Assembly (NCBI RefSeq): GCF_036014015.1
Contig: NZ_CP107905.1
Coordinates: 7,130,001-7,194,000 of the forward strand
Length of the DNA: 64,000 nt
From: Streptomyces sp. NBC_00457
Lineage (GTDB): Bacteria > Actinomycetota > Actinomycetes > Streptomycetales > Streptomycetaceae
Reading direction: 5' to 3'
Of this stretch, positions 9,435-17,685 are shown piece after piece; position 1 is the first letter of the stretch, and each line of letters opens with the position of its first letter. Both the position numbers and the translations under genes were made by a program. The notes below the pieces were generated by a model. It did no database searches, was not told the DNA's origin, and worked only from the letters and a program-made list of their open reading frames with translations.

Positions 9435-10040
9435 ATGCGACCTCTTTCGATCGACGGCGCGTGGGTGCACGAGCCGAAGGTCTTCCCCGACGGCCGGGGC
9501 AGCTTCCACGAGTGGTTCAAGGCACCCCTCTTCACCGAGGCAGCCGGCCACCCGCTCACGCTGGCCCAGGCCAACATGTCCGTCTCCGCCCGGGGCACCC
9601 TGCGCGGCATCCACTTCGCCGATGTGCCGCCCGGCCAGGCCAAGTACGTCAAGTGCGTGCGCGGCACGGTCCTCGACGTGATCGTGGACATCCGGACCGG
9701 CTCGCCCACCTTCGGCCAGTGGGAGATAGTCCGCCTCGACGACCGGGACCACCACGCCGTCTACCTCTCCGAGGGCCTCGGCCACGGCTTCATGGCACTC
9801 ACCGACGACGCCACCGTGGTCTACCTCTGCTCCGAGGGCTACGCCCCCGAACGCGAGCACGGCATTCACCCGCTCGACCCGGCCCTCGGCATCGACTGGC
9901 CGGCCGATCTCGCGCCGCTGCTCTCCGCCAAGGACGAGCAGGCGCCCACCCTGGCCGAGGCCCGGGAACAGGGCCTGCTGCCCTCCTACGAGCAGTGCGT
10001 GGCCCACCGGGCGAGCCTCGGGCGCCGGGGCCCGGTTTGA
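9435..10040 (+). CDS. rfbC: dTDP-4-dehydrorhamnose 3,5-epimerase family protein
   Basis: Cupin-fold epimerase acting on dTDP-4-keto-6-deoxyglucose, which completes the four-enzyme rhamnose pathway here; 201 residues. It shows FPDGRGSFHEWF near residue 17, the catalytic histidine in LRGIHF (His 60), and the conserved GHGFMALTDDATVVYLCSEGY with GIHPLDPALGIDWP near the end. ATG 9435 is preceded by GAGGA at 7 bases, 10 bases after the glycosyltransferase stop. A sugar 3- or 5-epimerase of another deoxysugar route cannot be excluded from sequence alone, but a complete rfbABD set beside it favours RmlC. Confidence 0.86.
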   Translation: MRPLSIDGAWVHEPKVFPDGRGSFHEWFKAPLFTEAAGHPLTLAQANMSVSARGTLRGIHFADVPPGQAKYVKCVRGTVLDVIVDIRTGSPTFGQWEIVRLDDRDHHAVYLSEGLGHGFMALTDDATVVYLCSEGYAPEREHGIHPLDPALGIDWPADLAPLLSAKDEQAPTLAEAREQGLLPSYEQCVAHRASLGRRGPV

Positions 10041-10066
10041 CCCGTTCGGCCTCGGCCCCGTAGCCT
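10037..10066 (+). promoter_or_regulatory. Candidate rplU-rpmA promoter
   Basis: TTGACC (10037-10042) and TAGCCT (10061-10066) are 18 bases apart, a good match to the housekeeping sigma pattern; the -35 overlaps the rfbC stop. A second TTGACC (10066-10071) has only a weak partner. The leader to rplU would be about 140 bases. Confidence 0.5.
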
Positions 10067-10116
10067 TGACCGTCGGCGTGTCCACAGGTGACAAGCCACA
10101 TCCCCGTAAACCTCTT

Positions 10117-10145
10117 CCTCTCGGGCCAGTACCGGCCGGGAGAGG
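10117..10145 (+). promoter_or_regulatory. Hairpin in the rplU leader
   Basis: CCTCTC-g-GGCC-agtacc-GGCC-gg-GAGAGG forms a 10-bp interrupted stem about 65 bases before rplU. Leader RNAs before L21 genes are known in other bacteria; whether this is an equivalent is unknown. Confidence 0.35.
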
Positions 10146-10210
10146 CTGCTCGCTCTGCCGGGCGGCTGGACTGCGGGGGTGCCGTTCCCGAGCGAGAGAG
10201 TGAGATCCGC

Positions 10211-10531
10211 GTGTACGCCATCGTGCGCAGCGGTGGTCGCCAGCACAAGGTTGCTGTCGGCGACATCGTTGAGGTTGACAAGATTTCCACTGCCAAGGTT
10301 GGCGACACGGTCGAGCTCTCGACCCTGCTCGTTGTCGACGGCGAGGCCGTCACCAGCGACCCGTGGGTGCTGGCCGGCATCAAGGTCCAGGCCGAGGTCG
10401 TGGACCACCACAAGGGCGTCAAGATCGACATCCTTCGCTACAAGAACAAGACCGGCTACCGCCGTCGTCAGGGCCACCGCCAGCAGTACACGGCGATCAA
10501 GGTCACTGAGATCCCCGCGGCTGCGAAGTAA
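10211..10531 (+). CDS. rplU: 50S ribosomal protein L21
   Basis: Large-subunit ribosomal protein, 106 residues. It begins [18 protein letters not shown] and ends with the basic segment [18 protein letters not shown] typical of L21. GTG 10211 has a purine-rich GAGAGAG 8-15 bases upstream; an in-frame upstream extension has no L21 similarity. rpmA follows after 14 bases, the usual pairing. Confidence 0.97.
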   Translation: MYAIVRSGGRQHKVAVGDIVEVDKISTAKVGDTVELSTLLVVDGEAVTSDPWVLAGIKVQAEVVDHHKGVKIDILRYKNKTGYRRRQGHRQQYTAIKVTEIPAAAK

Positions 10532-10545
10532 GGGACTGAGGAGAG

Positions 10546-10800
10546 ATGGCACACAAGAAGGGCGCATCGTCCACCCGTAACGGTCGTGACTCCAACGCTC
10601 AGCGCCTCGGCGTGAAGCGCTTCGGCGGTCAGGTCGTCAACGCGGGCGAGATCCTGGTCCGCCAGCGCGGTACCCACTTCCACCCCGGTGCGGGCGTCGG
10701 CCGTGGCGGCGACGACACGCTGTTCGCGCTGCAGGCCGGTGCTGTGGAGTTCGGCACCGCCCGTGGCCGCAAGGTCGTGAACATCGTTCCGGTCGCCTGA
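10546..10800 (+). CDS. rpmA: 50S ribosomal protein L27
   Basis: Large-subunit ribosomal protein near the peptidyl-transferase centre, 84 residues. It begins [17 protein letters not shown] and carries the conserved [18 protein letters not shown]. The N-terminus lacks the cleavable leader found on L27 of many Firmicutes. GAGGAGAG lies directly upstream of the ATG. Confidence 0.98.
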   Translation: MAHKKGASSTRNGRDSNAQRLGVKRFGGQVVNAGEILVRQRGTHFHPGAGVGRGGDDTLFALQAGAVEFGTARGRKVVNIVPVA

Positions 10801-10811
10801 TCGGAAGCTTT

Positions 10812-10860
10812 CGCGAGGCGGACCTCACTTCCCTCACGGGAAGCGGGTCCGCCTTTCGCG
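10812..10860 (+). terminator. Long hairpin between rpmA and obgE
   Basis: GGCGGACC (10817-10824) pairs with GGTCCGCC (10846-10853), with an inner CTTCCC/GGGAAG stem and an outer CGCGA/TCGCG pairing. No long U-tract follows, so it may be a partial terminator or an RNA-processing site that lowers obgE expression relative to the ribosomal genes. Confidence 0.55.
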
Positions 10861-10904
10861 TGTTGATCAGAAGACATTCGCGTACGTAACTGGAGGCACC
10901 CCCC

Positions 10905-12341
10905 ATGACCACCTTCGTGGACCGCGTCGAACTGCATGTCGCCGCGGGTAACGGAGGCCACGGCTGTGCCTCCGTCCACCGTGAGAAGTTCAAGCCGCTC
11001 GGCGGGCCCGACGGCGGTAACGGCGGGCGCGGTGGCGACGTCATCCTCACCGTCGACCAGTCCGTCACCACGCTGCTCGACTACCACCACTCCCCGCACC
11101 GCAAGGCCACCAACGGCAAGCCCGGCGAAGGCGGCAACCGCTCCGGCAAGGACGGGCAGGACCTGGTCCTTCCCGTGCCGGACGGCACCGTCGTCCTCGA
11201 CAAGGCGGGCAATGTGCTCGCCGACCTGGTCGGGCACGGCACGTCGTACATCGCCGCGCAGGGCGGCCGGGGCGGGCTCGGCAACGCCGCTCTCGCCTCC
11301 GCCCGCCGCAAGGCGCCCGGCTTCGCGCTGCTCGGTGAGCCGGGGGATCTGCAGGACATCGTCCTGGAGCTGAAGACGGTCGCCGACGTGGCGCTGGTCG
11401 GGTACCCGAGCGCCGGCAAGTCGTCCCTCATCTCCGTGCTGAGCGCCGCCAAGCCGAAGATCGCGGACTACCCGTTCACGACCCTCGTCCCGAACCTGGG
11501 TGTCGTGACCGCCGGGTCCACCGTCTACACGATCGCCGACGTGCCGGGACTCATTCCCGGTGCCAGCCAGGGCAAGGGGCTCGGCCTGGAGTTCCTGCGC
11601 CACGTGGAGCGGTGCAGCGTGCTCGTGCACGTCCTCGACACCGCCACCCTGGAGTCCGAGCGCGATCCGGTGTCCGACCTCGATGTCATCGAGGCCGAGC
11701 TGCGGGAGTACGGCGGGCTGGACAACCGGCCCCGGATGGTCGTCCTGAACAAGGTCGACGTACCGGACGGCAAGGACCTCGCCGAGATGGTGCGGCCGGA
11801 TCTGGAGGCCCGTGGTTACCGGGTCTTCGAGGTGTCCGCGGTGGCACACATCGGGCTGAAGGAACTGTCGTTCGCGCTCGCGGAGTTGGTGGGGCAGGCA
11901 CGGGCCGCCAAGCCGAAGGAGGAGGCGACGCGGATCGTCATCCGGCCCAAGGCCGTGGACGACGCGGGCTTCACCGTCACACGTGAGGAAGACGGGCTGT
12001 TCCGGGTCCGGGGCGAGAAGCCCGAACGCTGGGTGCGCCAGACCGACTTCAACAACGACGAGGCAGTGGGCTACCTCGCCGACCGGCTCAACCGCCTCGG
12101 TGTGGAAGACCAGTTGATGAAGGCGGGCGCCCGGACCGGAGACGGCGTCGCCATCGGACCCGAGGAGAACGCGGTCGTCTTCGACTGGGAGCCGACGGTG
12201 ATGGCCGGTGCGGAGATGCTGGGCCGACGGGGCGAGGACCATCGCCTGGAGGAGCCGAGGCCCGCGGCGCAGCGGCGCCGGGACCGGCAGGCGGAGCGGG
12301 ACGAGTCGGAGCAGGAGTTCGACGACTTCAATCCGTTCTAG
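10905..12341 (+). CDS. obgE: Obg family GTPase
   Basis: Ribosome-associated GTPase; in Streptomyces, Obg is linked to the onset of aerial growth and sporulation. 478 residues. The N-terminal Obg domain (1-158) is glycine-rich ([16 protein letters not shown]). The G domain has [10 protein letters not shown] (G1, near 166), [12 protein letters not shown] (switch), [10 protein letters not shown] (G3) and NKVD (G4). The C-terminal OCT domain (about 345-430) and a charged tail follow. GGAGG precedes the ATG. rplU-rpmA-obgE is a widely conserved order. Confidence 0.97.
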   Translation: MTTFVDRVELHVAAGNGGHGCASVHREKFKPLGGPDGGNGGRGGDVILTVDQSVTTLLDYHHSPHRKATNGKPGEGGNRSGKDGQDLVLPVPDGTVVLDKAGNVLADLVGHGTSYIAAQGGRGGLGNAALASARRKAPGFALLGEPGDLQDIVLELKTVADVALVGYPSAGKSSLISVLSAAKPKIADYPFTTLVPNLGVVTAGSTVYTIADVPGLIPGASQGKGLGLEFLRHVERCSVLVHVLDTATLESERDPVSDLDVIEAELREYGGLDNRPRMVVLNKVDVPDGKDLAEMVRPDLEARGYRVFEVSAVAHIGLKELSFALAELVGQARAAKPKEEATRIVIRPKAVDDAGFTVTREEDGLFRVRGEKPERWVRQTDFNNDEAVGYLADRLNRLGVEDQLMKAGARTGDGVAIGPEENAVVFDWEPTVMAGAEMLGRRGEDHRLEEPRPAAQRRRDRQAERDESEQEFDDFNPF

Positions 12342-12485
12342 GCGCAGCCGAAGGGGCCCTGTGAGCGCCGCCGGGCGGTGAACTGGGTTAACGGCGGGGA
12401 AAGTTGGGGCTGCCGTGAGGCAACCCCGTCGCTCGTGGGTGGGTCGTAGAAAGTGACAGCTCTACCTCCCGACTCCAGGAGCCAT

Positions 12486-13964
12486 ATGAGTAAGCGCACG
12501 TCACTCCGTCGTATCGGACTTGCCGCCGCCATCGCCGTCGCCGGTGCCGTCATCGCGCCGGTGACCGCGACGGCGGCCGAGGCGCGGCCCACCGCGGTGA
12601 AGCTGCGCAGCGACTTCGACGGGGACGGATATCAGGACCTCGCCGTCGCCGCGCCCAGCGCCAAGGTCGACGGGAAGGCGCGTGCCGGGTACGTCGCCGT
12701 GGTGTACGGCTCGGCCGAGGGACTCGACCTCGCGCACCGGCAGGTCGTCACCCAGAACAGCCCCGGTGTACCTGGTGTCGCCGAGGCCGACGACTCCTAC
12801 GGCGACAGCCTCGCCACCGGCGACCTCGACGGCGACGGCTACGCGGACCTCGTGGTCGGCTCCTCCGGCGAGGATGTCGGGGAGATCCGCGACCCGGGCA
12901 CGCTCGCGGTGCTGTGGGGCGGATCGGAGGGGCTGTCCGGCGGGACCGGGATCGCGAGCGGCGAACAGACCGACGACCTCGACGTCCGGACCGCCGTGGG
13001 CGACTTCGACGGCGACGGCCACCTCGACCTCGCCACGCCCGACCGCGTTCTGGCCGGGCCCTTCAGCCGTACGACCGGTGCGGCCGGCACCACCGCCCTC
13101 CAGCTCGACGCCTCCTACGTCACGGACGACATAGCGGCCGGCGACGTGGACCACGACGGCGTCACGGACCTCGTCGCGCTCCTCCACGACCCCAGCGACA
13201 GCGACACGCACGACCCGGACGCCTTCAACCGCCGCGCCGTCCACCTGCGCGGCACCCCGGACGGCCTGTCCGCCCCGGCCACCCTGAAGAACCCCGACGG
13301 GACCGTGATGCGCGGCGGCGAGAGCGTGGGCGTCGGCGATGTGGACAAGGACGGGTACGGCGATGTCGTCATCGGCCGGACCAAGGACGGGTGGGGCGAG
13401 GTCCCGGACGTCGACCCGCAGCTGATCGGCGGTCAGATCGGCGTCGTGTACGGCTCGGCCGCCGGGCCCGACACCTCCCGTACGACGACCATCACGCAGG
13501 ACACCCCGGGCGTGCCCGGCGCCGCCGAGTACAGCGACCTGTTCGGCTCGGACATCGCGGTGGCCGACGTCGACGGTGACGGCTACGCGGATGTCGCCGC
13601 GGGCTCGGCGGGCGAGGATCTCGGCAACGTGATCGCGGCCGGCCAGGTGAACGTGTTGCGCGGCAGCGCGGCCGGGCTCACCGGGAGCGGCGCGAAGTCC
13701 TTCAGCCAGAACACCGCGAACGTGCCCGGTACGGCGGAGCAGAACGACTACTTCGGCGCCCACACCGCGCTGGTCGACACCGACCGCGACGGCAGGGCCG
13801 ACCTGTACGCCGGTGTCGCGAGCGAGAACCAGGGCGACGGCGCGGTCTGGGCGTTCCGCTCCAACGCGACCGGCCCGACCACGACCGGCTCCCTCAGCTT
13901 CGGCGCGGGGACGCTGGGCGCTGAGCCGGCGGACGCGAACCTCGGCGGCGAGTTCGCGCGATAG
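12486..13964 (+). CDS. Secreted FG-GAP/integrin-like beta-propeller protein
   Basis: Exported protein of unknown function, 492 residues. The signal peptide is basic (SKRTSLRR) plus a hydrophobic Ala/Val stretch, with likely cleavage after ATAAEA near residue 31. Seven calcium-binding D-x-D-x-D-G repeats are spread through the mature chain: DFDGDGYQD, DLDGDGYAD, DFDGDGHLD, DVDHDGVTD, DVDKDGYGD, DVDGDGYAD and DTDRDGRAD. This is consistent with a seven-bladed propeller. No catalytic motif is visible. ATG 12486 has AGGAG close upstream (4-base spacing). It is followed by repeat copy A, which may terminate it. Substrate or partner is unknown; adhesion or polymer binding would be a guess. Confidence 0.85.
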   Translation: MSKRTSLRRIGLAAAIAVAGAVIAPVTATAAEARPTAVKLRSDFDGDGYQDLAVAAPSAKVDGKARAGYVAVVYGSAEGLDLAHRQVVTQNSPGVPGVAEADDSYGDSLATGDLDGDGYADLVVGSSGEDVGEIRDPGTLAVLWGGSEGLSGGTGIASGEQTDDLDVRTAVGDFDGDGHLDLATPDRVLAGPFSRTTGAAGTTALQLDASYVTDDIAAGDVDHDGVTDLVALLHDPSDSDTHDPDAFNRRAVHLRGTPDGLSAPATLKNPDGTVMRGGESVGVGDVDKDGYGDVVIGRTKDGWGEVPDVDPQLIGGQIGVVYGSAAGPDTSRTTTITQDTPGVPGAAEYSDLFGSDIAVADVDGDGYADVAAGSAGEDLGNVIAAGQVNVLRGSAAGLTGSGAKSFSQNTANVPGTAEQNDYFGAHTALVDTDRDGRADLYAGVASENQGDGAVWAFRSNATGPTTTGSLSFGAGTLGAEPADANLGGEFAR

Positions 13965-14001
13965 CGCTTCGCGGGGGCCGTCCTTTGTCTGCGGGTGTGT
14001 G

Positions 14002-14065
14002 GGGGCTGGTCGCGCCCACGCGGCGGAGCCGCAAATCGATACAGCCCCGCGCCCCTTCGGGGCGC
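14002..14065 (+). repeat. Interspersed hairpin repeat, copy A (long form)
   Basis: GGGGCTG...CAGCCCC encloses GCGGC-gga-GCCGC and is followed by the terminator-like stem GCGCCCC-ttc-GGGGCGC. It matches copy D (53737-53795) over about 56 bases with two differences. It lies just downstream of the FG-GAP gene stop. Confidence 0.8.
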
Positions 14066-14185
14066 TGGTCCTACCGCCTGACGGGCCATCAGGGCGTTAC
14101 GGCGCGATCGCATCGGTCGTTTCACCATCCATGCCGCAACGGGTCTCCTCTTGTCTTCCTATTTGTCATGCACGCGAACCCCTGT

Positions 14186-14207
14186 GTTCAACGGGTGGAC
14201 TGCCCGG
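14186..14207 (+). promoter_or_regulatory. Possible PHO-box-like direct repeat before phoD
   Basis: GTTCAACGGGT followed by GGACTGCCCGG resembles two 11-base units of the Streptomyces PhoP-binding pattern (GTTCA at the start of the first unit). The second unit is weak. It is reported because PhoD genes are usually under PhoP control. Confidence 0.28.
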
Positions 14208-14259
14208 AATTGTGAGCCTTGCAGTGTCCAAGAGGCCAGCGAGGCAAGGGAGTTCGCGC

Positions 14260-15810
14260 ATGACCCCAGCCGTATCCCCCGACCGACGCCGCTTTCTGAC
14301 CGCGGGAGCCGCCGTCCTGGGCGCCGCCGCCTCCGCCCAGCTGTGGCTGCCTGCGGCCGCCCGAGCAGCCGAAAACCCGCTTCCCGACGGGGTGTTCAGC
14401 CTCGGTGTCGCCTCCGGTGACCCGCTGCCCGACGGCATCGTGCTGTGGACCCGGCTCGCCCCCGACCCGCTGAACGGCGGCGGCATGCCCGCGCGCACCG
14501 TGCCGGTGGAGTGGCAGATCGCCGAGGACGAGCGGTTCCGCAAGGGAGTGCGCCGGGGGCTCGCCCAGGCGCGGCCCGAGTACGGGCACAGCGTTCACGT
14601 CGATGTACGGGGACTGCGCCCGGGCCGTACGTACTGGTACCGCTTCCGCACCTCGGGCCAGCTCTCGCCGGTCGGCCGCACCCGCACCGCGCCCTCGCGC
14701 CTCAGCTCCGGCGGACAACTGCGCGTCGCGCTCGCCTCCTGCCAGAACTGGCAGCACGGCTACTTCACGCCGTACGCCGACATGCTCGCGCAGGACCCGG
14801 ACGTCGTGGTGTTCGTCGGCGACTACATCTACGAGTCGACGCCGTCGGCGACCGCGCTGCGCAAGCACGAGGGGACCGGTGAGCCGTACAGCCTCACCCA
14901 GTACCGCAACCGGTACGCGCAGTACCGCACCGACCCCGATCTCGCGGCGATGCACGCCAACGCGCCCTTCGTGGTCTCCTTCGACGACCACGAGATCGAC
15001 AACGACTTCGCCGGCGAGATCCCGCAGGACCCGGACAAGCAGACCCACGACGCGTTCGTGGCCCGGCTGACCGCGGGCTACCAGGCGTTCTACGAGCACA
15101 TGCCGGTCCGGGCGAGCGCGATCCCCAGCGGACCGCACATCCAGATGTACCGCCGCCTGGAGTTCGGCCGTCTCGCCCGGCTCAATGTGCTGGACACCCG
15201 GCAGTACCGCAGCGACCAGGTGACCAGCCAGGAAGCCGCCAAGAGCCCGTCGCTCACCATGCTCGGCGCCGAGCAGAAGCAGTGGCTGCTGGACGGGCTG
15301 CACGGCTCGCCCGCCCGCTGGAACCTGGTCGCCTCGCAGATCATGGTCGCCGAGACGGATCTGCTGATCGGCGAGGGCAAGCAGTGGTTCTACGACGCCT
15401 GGGACGGCTACCAGGTCGAACGCAACGCACTGATGGCGGAGTTCGCCGAGGTCCGCAACCCGGTGGTGCTCACCGGTGACCGCCATCTGACGATGATCAG
15501 CGACCTGAAGAAGGACTACGCGGACCCGGGCTCCGACGTCGTCGGCGCCGAGTTCGTGGGCACGTCCATCTCCAGCAACGGCGACCAGGACCAGGCGGCC
15601 TTCCGCAAGGAGTGGGACCCGCGGATGCCGGACAACCCGCACTGGAAGCTGCTCGACGCCCACCGCGGCTACCACCTCTTCGACCTCCGCCGCGACGGGA
15701 TCGACGCGCGGGTGCGGGTCGTGGACACGGTGCGACAGCCGACGGCGGCCGCGAGCACGCTGGCCAAGCTGTGGGTGGAGTCCGGCAAGCCGGGCGTGCA
15801 CGTGGTGTAA
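14260..15810 (+). CDS. phoD: Tat-exported PhoD-type alkaline phosphatase/phosphodiesterase
   Basis: Extracytoplasmic metallophosphodiesterase, 516 residues. The N-terminus has a twin-arginine signal (DRRRFLTAG plus an Ala-rich core, cleavage near ARA-AEN). A PhoD N-terminal beta domain follows (about 38-140, FSLGVASGDPLPDGIVLWTRL), then the metal-binding segments GDYIYE, SFDDHEIDNDF and TGDRHLT. ATG 14260 is chosen because AAGGGAG sits 7 bases upstream and the Tat signal follows directly; in-frame GTG codons at 14212 and 14224 are possible but less likely. In Bacillus PhoD degrades wall teichoic acid, and here it lies beside wall-polymer genes. A good terminator follows. Confidence 0.92.
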   Translation: MTPAVSPDRRRFLTAGAAVLGAAASAQLWLPAAARAAENPLPDGVFSLGVASGDPLPDGIVLWTRLAPDPLNGGGMPARTVPVEWQIAEDERFRKGVRRGLAQARPEYGHSVHVDVRGLRPGRTYWYRFRTSGQLSPVGRTRTAPSRLSSGGQLRVALASCQNWQHGYFTPYADMLAQDPDVVVFVGDYIYESTPSATALRKHEGTGEPYSLTQYRNRYAQYRTDPDLAAMHANAPFVVSFDDHEIDNDFAGEIPQDPDKQTHDAFVARLTAGYQAFYEHMPVRASAIPSGPHIQMYRRLEFGRLARLNVLDTRQYRSDQVTSQEAAKSPSLTMLGAEQKQWLLDGLHGSPARWNLVASQIMVAETDLLIGEGKQWFYDAWDGYQVERNALMAEFAEVRNPVVLTGDRHLTMISDLKKDYADPGSDVVGAEFVGTSISSNGDQDQAAFRKEWDPRMPDNPHWKLLDAHRGYHLFDLRRDGIDARVRVVDTVRQPTAAASTLAKLWVESGKPGVHVV

Positions 15811-15822
15811 ACGTTTTGGGGG

Positions 15823-15862
15823 AGAGCCTGGGACTCATCTGAGTTCCAGGCTCTTCTTAATT
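15823..15862 (+). terminator. Terminator after phoD
   Basis: A 14-bp stem AGAGCCTGGGACTC / GAGTTCCAGGCTCT (one G-T pair) with loop ATCT, followed by TCTTAATT. Confidence 0.85.
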
Positions 15863-15908
15863 CGTCACGCTCCGCGACGCCGATCACCTGTGGAGTTACT
15901 CACAGCAA

Positions 15909-16065
15909 TTGCACGCCCGGTCATGGAACGTTCTCGCTCATGACCAGGCGTGCAAGGTGAATACCAGGTTGCGCGCACATATGCAGTGGAGGGCGCTCAC
16001 CTTGCACTGCGGTGACCACAAGTGGGACCATTTCCAGGTCCCCAGTCGCCCCGAGGTAGGTCACC
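15909..16065 (+). promoter_or_regulatory. Structured leader with competing stems before the CDP-polyol gene
   Basis: Three stems can be drawn. H1: TTGCACGCC-c-GGTCATG (15909-15925) pairs with CATGACC-a-GGCGTGCAA (15939-15955), 16 bp with one mismatch. H2: GTGCAAGGTGA (15950-15960) pairs with TCACCTTGCAC (15997-16007), 11 bp perfect; it shares bases 15950-15955 with H1, so the two exclude each other. H3: GGTGACC (16011-16017) pairs with GGTCACC (16059-16065), touching the ribosome binding site GAGGTAGG (16053-16060) just before GTG 16067; inside it GGGACC/GGTCCC (16024-16042) forms a smaller hairpin. No promoter was located with confidence, so the inverted repeats could instead be protein operators. 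Confidence 0.5.
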
Positions 16066-16066
16066 T

Positions 16067-17563
16067 GTGTCACAGCACATTGCCAAGCCCCGTACCACCG
16101 CAGTGATCCTGGCCGGTGGCACCGGCCAGCGTGTGGGTCTCTCGATCCCCAAGCAGCTGCTGAAGATCGCCGGCAAGGCAGTCATCGAGCACACCCTGAC
16201 CACTTTCGAGAAGGCCGACTCGATCGACGACATCATTGTGCTGATGGCGCCGGGCTATGTGCCGGACGTAGAGAAGATCGTCGCCAAGGCCGGGTTCCAG
16301 AAGGTCTCAAGGATCATCGAAGGCGGCTCGACGCGGAACGAGACCACCGAGCGCGCCATCGAGGCGCTCAGCGAGGGCCTGGCCGAGGGCGAGGACCGCA
16401 ACGTCCTGTTCCACGACGCCGTACGCCCCCTGCTGTCGCAGCGCGTGATCGACGACTGCGTGACCGCGCTGGAGCGTTACCAGGCCGTCGACGTCGCCAT
16501 CCCGTCCGCCGACACCATCATCGTGACCCGCACGCACGGCGAGGACGGCGAGTTCATCACCGAGATCCCGGACCGCTCCCGGCTGCGCCGCGGCCAGACG
16601 CCCCAGGCGTTCAAGCTGTCCACGATCAAGCGGGCCTACGAGGTCGCGGCCGGCGACCCCAACTTCCAGGCCACGGACGACTGCACCGTCGTACTCCGCT
16701 ATCTGCCGGACGTGCCGATCCACGTCGTCGCGGGCGACGAGTACAACATGAAGGTCACCCAGCCCGTCGACGTGTTCATCGCCGACAAGCTGTTCCAGCT
16801 GGCCTCCACCGCCACGCCCGAGCAGTTCGGCGAGGAGGCCTACCGTGAGCTGCTCGGCGGCAAGACGGTCGTCGTCTTCGGCGGCTCGTACGGCATCGGC
16901 AAGGACATCTGCGAACTCGCGCAGGCGTACGGCGCCCACGTCTACGCGCTGGGCCGCTCCACCACCGGCACGCACGTGGAGAACCCGGAGGAGGTCGACG
17001 ACGCGCTGTCCAAGGCGTACGCCGAGACCGGGCGCATCGACTACGTCGTCAACACGGCGGGCGTGCTGCGCATCGGCAAGCTCGCCGAGACCGACAACGC
17101 CACCATCGAGGAAGCGCTGAAGGTCAACTACCTGGCCCCGGTGCAGATCGCGCGCTCCTCGTACAAGTACCTCGCGGAGACCAAGGGCCAGCTGCTGCTC
17201 TACACCTCCAGCAGCTACACCCGCGGCCGTGCCGAGTACAGCCTCTACTCCTCCACCAAGGCCGCCATGGTGAACCTCACCCAGGCCCTGTCCGACGAGT
17301 GGGCCGGCGACGGCATCCGCGTCAACTGCATCAACCCGGAGCGCACCGCCACCCCGATGCGCACCAAGGCCTTCGGCCAGGAGCCCGCGGGCAGCCTGCT
17401 GTCCTCCGAGGCCGTCGCCCGCACCTCGCTCGACGTGCTGCTGTCCGAGCTGACCGGCCATGTCATCGACGTCCGTCAGCAGGACCCGACGGCGGGTGCG
17501 GCGAAGGCCTCCGGCTTCGACGCGGCGCTGGCCTCGGTCCTCGACCGCCAGGACGGCGTGTAA
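16067..17563 (+). CDS. Fused IspD-like cytidylyltransferase and short-chain dehydrogenase (probable CDP-ribitol synthase)
   Basis: Two enzymes in one chain, 498 residues. Residues 1 to about 240 are an IspD/TarI-type nucleotidyltransferase (AVILAGGTGQRVGLSIPKQL; HDAVRPLLS near 120). Residues about 258-498 are an SDR with GGSYGIG cofactor loop, VNTAG, and catalytic Tyr 394/Lys 398 in YSSTK. This domain order matches Haemophilus Bcs1/Acs1, which reduces ribulose-5-phosphate and couples ribitol-5-phosphate to CTP. CDP-ribitol is therefore the best product guess, supported by the downstream polyol-phosphate polymerase. GTG 16067 has GAGGTAGG 6 bases upstream. The alternative, isoprenoid IspD, is unlikely because of the SDR fusion and neighbours. 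Confidence 0.85.
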   Translation: MSQHIAKPRTTAVILAGGTGQRVGLSIPKQLLKIAGKAVIEHTLTTFEKADSIDDIIVLMAPGYVPDVEKIVAKAGFQKVSRIIEGGSTRNETTERAIEALSEGLAEGEDRNVLFHDAVRPLLSQRVIDDCVTALERYQAVDVAIPSADTIIVTRTHGEDGEFITEIPDRSRLRRGQTPQAFKLSTIKRAYEVAAGDPNFQATDDCTVVLRYLPDVPIHVVAGDEYNMKVTQPVDVFIADKLFQLASTATPEQFGEEAYRELLGGKTVVVFGGSYGIGKDICELAQAYGAHVYALGRSTTGTHVENPEEVDDALSKAYAETGRIDYVVNTAGVLRIGKLAETDNATIEEALKVNYLAPVQIARSSYKYLAETKGQLLLYTSSSYTRGRAEYSLYSSTKAAMVNLTQALSDEWAGDGIRVNCINPERTATPMRTKAFGQEPAGSLLSSEAVARTSLDVLLSELTGHVIDVRQQDPTAGAAKASGFDAALASVLDRQDGV

Positions 17564-17588
17564 TAATTACCGCCAAATAGATCTTCAA

Positions 17589-17637
17589 TTCAGGCCTTTG
17601 TGGATACCCATTTACGGGGTGTTCACAGAGGCCTGAA
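17589..17637 (+). promoter_or_regulatory. Long hairpin before the polymerase gene
   Basis: TTCAGGCCTTTGTG (17589-17602) pairs with CACAGAGGCCTGAA (17624-17637), 14 bp with one G-T pair; an inner ACCC/GGGT can also pair. It lacks a U-tract and lies in an AT-richer gap of 122 bases. It may be a processing site, weak terminator or operator. Confidence 0.45.
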
Positions 17638-17685
17638 GCCGTACAGAACAAAACCGGCATTCCCCCTCCAGGAGCAGGTTTCTCC

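Noticed and set aside
16067..16790. IspD of the isoprenoid pathway
   Set aside because: The SDR fusion and the teichoic-type neighbours fit a CDP-polyol synthase better.
17598..17606. Second DnaA-box-like site (TGTGGATA)
   Set aside because: One mismatch and it lies within a hairpin that explains the sequence better.
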